Source: Bullifex porci (GTDB lineage Bacteria; Spirochaetota; Spirochaetia; Sphaerochaetales; Sphaerochaetaceae). From it: a stretch of 64,000 nt of DNA. Below the pieces are notes generated by a model. That model worked only from the letters and a program-made list of their open reading frames with translations. It did not search any database and was not told the DNA's origin. The position numbers and the translations under genes are program-made. Numbering within the stretch: the first letter of the stretch is position 1; the number at the start of each line of letters is the position of its first letter. This document shows, piece by piece, positions 60,556 through 64,000 of the stretch. The DNA is taken from assembly GCF_009695635.1 (NCBI RefSeq), contig NZ_VUNN01000004.1:105248-169247 (forward strand), in the 5' to 3' direction.

Positions 60556-60632
60556 TGGAACATGAGGGAATCGAACCCTCTAAAAAAGATTTCCAATGAT
60601 GGCTTTATTCTTTCTTAACGCCTTGATGTCCC
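60556..60632 (-). other. tRNA-like sequence lacking D and anticodon arms
   Basis: On the minus strand a perfect T arm (GAGGG-TTCGATT-CCCTC, 60564-60580) is followed by ATGTTCC and A at 60556. A matching 5' acceptor strand GGGACAT lies at 60626-60632, giving a total of 77 nt and a 7-bp acceptor stem containing G3.U70 with A73. The 45 nt between hold no D arm or anticodon arm that I can fold. It may be a decayed tRNA, an integration-site scar or a tRNA-like RNA. It is in the 320-bp gap between the lipoprotein gene and the helical cassette. Confidence 0.45.
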
Positions 60633-60787
60633 GTAAGCATCTAGCCTTTTTTACCCGCTGTGGGATTCCCTGGATAAAACTGGCTTTGGCTTTTGTCTTT
60701 TGACATTCAAATAATGAGTCATAGCAAAATGCGAATCGTGGAAAAAAAGTAGCATTTTCCCCTTTTTTTAAGAGAAATGAATTATCA

Positions 60788-60804
60788 GTCTCAATATTTG
60801 AGAC
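60788..60804 (+). promoter_or_regulatory. WYL-regulon palindrome, site 3
   Basis: GTCTCAA-TAT-TTGAGAC followed by ACATAC, identical to the copy at 43377. It ends 44 bp before the ATG at 60849, the same spacing as site 2 to its plus-strand gene. An ATG at 60777 opens a longer frame through the operator but lacks a ribosome site. Confidence 0.8.
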
Positions 60805-60848
60805 ACATACATAATAAAATCAAGCCAAATCTAGGTTTGGAGTTTTAT

Positions 60849-61094
60849 ATGGAATTATGGAAAAGGATTGGAGGTGCAATCCTTGGTGGTATCGAAGGAT
60901 ATGCTCTATATATGCTTATTGTGTTTATAGGAAATCAGGATTTAACCGAAGAAATATCCATTGTATTTGTAATTATTGGCGCTATTATTGGCTTTTTTGC
61001 TCCAATTATCACAATAATAGGAATTTTATTGCTTTTTGAACTGCTTCGAGAAGCAAACAACAGAAATAATCCAAGAAAAGGTACTTTTGTATAG
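60849..61094 (+). CDS. small membrane protein with two helices
   Basis: 81 residues. Two hydrophobic helices, GGAILGGIEGYALYMLIVFI and SIVFVIIGAIIGFFAPIITI, are rich in glycine and are joined by an acidic loop, with a basic tail ending NNRNNPRKGTFV. GGAG six bases before the ATG at 60849 defines the start. I recognise no family. It is the first gene of a four-gene operon under the palindrome, so it may be an anchor, holin-like or immunity component. Confidence 0.65.
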   Translation: MELWKRIGGAILGGIEGYALYMLIVFIGNQDLTEEISIVFVIIGAIIGFFAPIITIIGILLLFELLREANNRNNPRKGTFV

Positions 61095-61105
61095 GAGTAT
61101 TATTA

Positions 61106-62152
61106 ATGAACACATACTTACTTATAGCTATTCTTTTAGTTTTATTATTCTTAATATTGTCTATATTAAAACACATATATAGACGTCAAGCGAAAAAGAA
61201 ATTTATAACCTTAAATACTGAAATGAAATTATCAACTAATTTCATTCAATTACCTTCTTCTCCTAATTGTATTTTTTATGATTTTTTAAAGGTTTGTACA
61301 ATGGTTGACAGTACAACTTATGAGCCTACTCCTTGTTCTAAATTTAGAAAAAGTAGTGAAAGGGAATATCTTTATAGATGTCCTGTTTTTGGCAAAAAGG
61401 ACCCAACCACTATTGTAGATGGAATATGCTTAAATTGTGGCTTTTTAACATCATATAATAAATTGTGTTTGGAAACTTGGGAAAGTAGGTTAAATAATAT
61501 TGATTTAATTTACTCAAATATAAATCAACTTCAAAAAGATTATATTTCAGACTGTAATATTATTAGTAGAATCAGTACCTCTAATGATGAAATAATAAAT
61601 CAAATAAATCATATAGTATCTAGAAACCCTTTTTCTATTGAAATAATAGAAATTGTTAACGAAATACGACACTTGAAACCATATTCTTTTGTTACTATTC
61701 AATCTCATGAAGATACTGCAAATAAAATAAAAGAAATAAAAAATAAAATTACAGAGGAAAATTGTGGTTTATATACAAAGTATCTATCTGATTTTTTAAA
61801 CAATGTAGAACAAAAATTCCTAGAAAATTACTATTTTTTACCAAACTCTCGTATTACTAATATTGATAAAGAATTACTTCTTTTGTTTCCTATAAGCTCA
61901 TGGCCAGTTGGAGAGATTCTTTCAATATATGATAAGTATCAAACTATGTTATTACAAGATGATGAGGAGACTAATATAGAGGATATTTATTTTGCAATTA
62001 ATAAGTATTATGAAGTTCTCGAAGATATAAAACAAAGAAAGTGCAATCTTAGTTATTATAAGAATCTTATTTACTCGATAAACAACAATATATATCTGAT
62101 GAAAAGCGACATATTAGCTAGATGTTACTTGGAGGTAAAAAATCATGAGTAA
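61106..62152 (+). CDS. membrane-anchored coiled-coil protein with a Cys cluster
   Basis: 348 residues. One N-terminal helix, LLIAILLVLLFLILSILKHI, is followed by a basic linker and a region with several cysteines: CTMVDSTTYEPTPCSKF, then YRCPVFGKKDPTTIVDGICL with NCGF, suggesting a small zinc-binding knuckle. The remaining 220 residues are charged helices with no recognised domain. GGAG lies ten bases before the ATG. It is co-transcribed with the previous gene (11-bp gap) and overlaps the next by 8 bases. Function unknown. Confidence 0.65.
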   Translation: MNTYLLIAILLVLLFLILSILKHIYRRQAKKKFITLNTEMKLSTNFIQLPSSPNCIFYDFLKVCTMVDSTTYEPTPCSKFRKSSEREYLYRCPVFGKKDPTTIVDGICLNCGFLTSYNKLCLETWESRLNNIDLIYSNINQLQKDYISDCNIISRISTSNDEIINQINHIVSRNPFSIEIIEIVNEIRHLKPYSFVTIQSHEDTANKIKEIKNKITEENCGLYTKYLSDFLNNVEQKFLENYYFLPNSRITNIDKELLLLFPISSWPVGEILSIYDKYQTMLLQDDEETNIEDIYFAINKYYEVLEDIKQRKCNLSYYKNLIYSINNNIYLMKSDILARCYLEVKNHE

Positions 62153-62585
62153 TAATATTATCCCAAATAATCAGGATGAATATAAAGATCTAGAAATTCA
62201 AACAAAGATAGGTGTTAATTCTATTCTGTCGTCAGATATAGTTGTTAACTTTCAAGAAAAAGTATTAACAAAGGTACAGAATAAGCATCAGGAAAATTTA
62301 GTTAAATTACATTATGATTTTGTAAATGAGAATGTAAAGCTTAACCAAATTCATGAAGAAATAACTAGATTACAAGATCAAACTGATACAATTGTAGATT
62401 CAGCACTTTCATCTGGATTGCTTCTAGATAGTGATAATCTAAACAATCTTCTAGCATCTCTAGATCATGAGTCTGAGGCTATTTCAAAAGCTTATTCAAA
62501 CAAAAATAAAAAAAGCAAATTAAAGTTAAGAAAACATAGTAATGACGCAATTCTTAATGAAGAAGATTATAAGGAGATTAATTAG
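62145..62585 (+). CDS. coiled-coil protein of unknown function
   Basis: 146 residues, soluble and helical. Heptads run from about residue 40 to 90 (NENVKLNQIHEEITRLQDQT), and the C-terminus is very basic (NKNKKSKLKLRKHS). The protein is acidic at the N-terminus. Its ATG lies in the end of the preceding gene, with GGAGG upstream, and its stop is directly followed by the ATG of the next gene. It may be a linker or chaperone for the helical protein encoded next. Confidence 0.62.
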   Translation: MSNNIIPNNQDEYKDLEIQTKIGVNSILSSDIVVNFQEKVLTKVQNKHQENLVKLHYDFVNENVKLNQIHEEITRLQDQTDTIVDSALSSGLLLDSDNLNNLLASLDHESEAISKAYSNKNKKSKLKLRKHSNDAILNEEDYKEIN

Positions 62586-63614
62586 ATGTATAATTCTCAG
62601 TTAATTATTAATAAATTTGGAATTGGTAGTAATAGCTGTCATGCACCATCTTTTATTGATATAGAAGGAACTTATGCAGAGGATATTTTTTGCAATTTTA
62701 CATCTATCAATAAAGAAAATGATTACGAAGAATTAAACAGAGAATTATTAGATAATACTACTTGCATCCAAGAAGATGTAGCAAACTATCTTAAAGAAGC
62801 TACCCAAATCATTAATAAACGCATGGTTTTTGAAGAGGCTGCAAAACAAGTGGTAAACCTTCATAAACAAGTTTTAGAAAAGTTAACTATCTTAGATTCA
62901 TTAAGAATAAAAATAAATAATTCTCTAACAAAAAATGTAAAAAATGCTGTTTCAGAGATAATACAAATTAATGAGTTTATTTCTTATATTGATGCTGGTG
63001 AGGTTGAACTAAAACCTATTGAATTAGAACAAATTAACTCAATTACCCTACCGCCTGGTTACAATAGCCAAGATATGCTAAAAGCAATTGATAGTTTAAA
63101 TGATTATGAGCTAGTTACTGATATCGTTATGGGTGGATTAGGTATTAGTACCTTATTTTCTAGTAGTAAAGCAAAAAGTGCTGTCGCAGTAGCAACTGGT
63201 ATCATTGCTGTTGGTACTGCAATATTATCAACTATCGAAAAGGGACATGAAATAAAAGACCAATGTTCTGAAATAGTATCCTGCATGAAAAAAAATGTAG
63301 ATGTAATTACTAAGAATATTGAATATTTATATTCTGCTGTTGATAAAATTCATGATGTTGAAAGGATGAGAAATTTAACAAATGAATACTTCAATATCGT
63401 AATAGAAAATGTTAAACAATCAGACTTTTTCATTTACCCAAAAGAAGCATTTTCAGGATCAAAAATTTCAGTTTCTCCTATCGTAATAACTAATCTAAAG
63501 AATATTTGTGATACTTTTAATTCGATTGCAAATAGAAAATACATAAATCAAGAAGAAAATGATGAGGGTAATAATACTGCTTTATTAACAGAGGATAGTG
63601 ATTATTATGAATGA
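62586..63614 (+). CDS. helical protein with a central hydrophobic hairpin
   Basis: 342 residues. Residues 50-150 are amphipathic helices (VANYLKEATQIINKRMVFEE, AAKQVVNLHKQVLEKLTILD). A hydrophobic hairpin (VTDIVMGGLGISTLFSS, then SAVAVATGIIAVGTAILSTI) spans about 178-215. Another long helix follows (CSEIVSCMKKNVDVITKNIE) before a polar tail. There is no signal peptide. The layout matches alpha-pore-forming toxins of the HBL/ClyA/XaxA type, in which a buried hydrophobic tongue is inserted into membranes, but I cannot confirm homology. A membrane-acting effector of the operon is a fair inference. Confidence 0.6.
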   Translation: MYNSQLIINKFGIGSNSCHAPSFIDIEGTYAEDIFCNFTSINKENDYEELNRELLDNTTCIQEDVANYLKEATQIINKRMVFEEAAKQVVNLHKQVLEKLTILDSLRIKINNSLTKNVKNAVSEIIQINEFISYIDAGEVELKPIELEQINSITLPPGYNSQDMLKAIDSLNDYELVTDIVMGGLGISTLFSSSKAKSAVAVATGIIAVGTAILSTIEKGHEIKDQCSEIVSCMKKNVDVITKNIEYLYSAVDKIHDVERMRNLTNEYFNIVIENVKQSDFFIYPKEAFSGSKISVSPIVITNLKNICDTFNSIANRKYINQEENDEGNNTALLTEDSDYYE

Positions 63615-63675
63615 TTATTTCAAACTACAGGAAAGAATCAGTGCTCCATATTGGAGCACCTGTTACAATAATTAG
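63607..63675 (+). pseudogene. possible truncated fifth gene of the cassette
   Basis: A short frame, MNDYFKLQERISAPYWSTCY then NN, starts with an ATG overlapping the previous stop, with AGAGGA upstream, as in the other coupled genes. It ends after 22 codons. A perfect hairpin GTGCTCCA-TAT-TGGAGCAC (63641-63659) lies inside it. It may be the stump of a gene cut by rearrangement, or chance. Confidence 0.3.
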
Positions 63676-64000
63676 AAGAGTTTCATTATATTGCCTCATC
63701 GAATGTGTAGGAGATTATAAATAGTTTTTTGCAAATAGTGTTACAATCATTATTTTTCTCTATCTCCAAATATTCTTGACAATTGGTTAATTATTACATC
63801 CCTATTTTAGACAGGCCTGGTCCATTTTGGGGAAATGTTATTAATTGCAAAATACAGAATCGCCACAAGGAAAGGGAGTGTAATTCATTTTGTGGACATT
63901 TCCTCTTAGCTAGGCAGAAGAAGAAAAATAATCTGTAGCTGAGGTGGCAGACTGCTACCTTTTCCAGCTATCAGAATTCTAGATGCATATAAAGGTGCTG
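63676..64000. other. non-coding end of window
   Basis: No credible gene was found in these 325 bases. They contain a weak terminator-like hairpin, GGTGGCA-GAC-TGCTACC followed by TTTT (63943-63963), nested in a TAGCTG...CAGCTA pair. The region looks like degraded sequence, perhaps from a mobile element, but no family was recognised. Confidence 0.35.

Noticed and set aside
60556..60760. tmRNA gene on the minus strand
   Set aside because: The T arm and G3.U70 acceptor suggested a tmRNA end, but no tag-peptide frame ending in Ala-Ala-stop and no 5' half at tmRNA distance could be found.

Overview
The window is AT-rich bacterial DNA, most likely from an anaerobic, host-associated spirochaete (Treponema or Sphaerochaeta-like). 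The clues are exported proteins whose signal peptides end in FANGQSE or FAQGASE without a lipobox cysteine, pyruvate:ferredoxin oxidoreductase, glutamate dehydrogenase, a BdhA/YqhD-type alcohol dehydrogenase and several sugar ABC importers. This placement is inferred from gene content only; no rRNA is present.

Layout. (1) 1-8 kb, minus strand: a carbohydrate locus with a solute-binding protein, two permeases, a GH105-type hydrolase, a GH38 alpha-mannosidase and a truncated MFS transporter. (2) 8.2-16 kb, plus strand: housekeeping genes dnaE, yggT-like, recG, rsmD and an acyl-ACP thioesterase, with convergent slyX and a WYL-type regulator. (3) 17-24 kb: an M42 peptidase, a GNAT acetyltransferase and PFOR, mixed with decayed genes (a frameshifted chloramphenicol acetyltransferase homologue and two AAA ATPase remnants). 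(4) 24.3-33.5 kb, plus strand: a sugar-phosphate operon under a DeoR regulator, with an AfuABC/FbpABC-type importer whose permease gene is split in its EAA loop, an AGE epimerase and nagB. (5) 33.6-41.6 kb: an ABC exporter pair, gdhA, a receiver/PEP-synthase-like protein and an alcohol dehydrogenase.

(6) 41.6-63.7 kb is the accessory island. A WYL regulator, a degenerate FtsK-like gene and a DjlA-like J-domain gene lie at its left edge. The J-domain gene is interrupted by a 621-bp internally deleted IS21-family element. Next come a frameshifted gene, two more WYL regulators, an 11-repeat CRISPR array and a complete type III-A operon on the minus strand: cas6, cas10, csm2, csm3, csm4, csm5, csm6, cas1, cas2 and a second, broken cas2. 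The right edge holds a lipoprotein/DUF4230 pair, a tRNA-like remnant and a four-gene cassette of helical and membrane proteins.

The strongest undescribed signal is a 17-bp palindrome, GTCTCAA-TAT-TTGAGAC, which appears (once in a variant form) at the WYL promoter, between the divergent FtsK-like and J-domain genes, and in front of the helical cassette. It ties the two ends of the island into one putative regulon flanking the CRISPR locus. Other points of note are a Cas10 whose HD nuclease motif reads RD while its GGDD cyclase motif is intact, and a 14-bp hairpin that buries the cas1 ribosome binding site. Several genes are broken by single-base changes in short homopolymers, so some breaks could be assembly errors.
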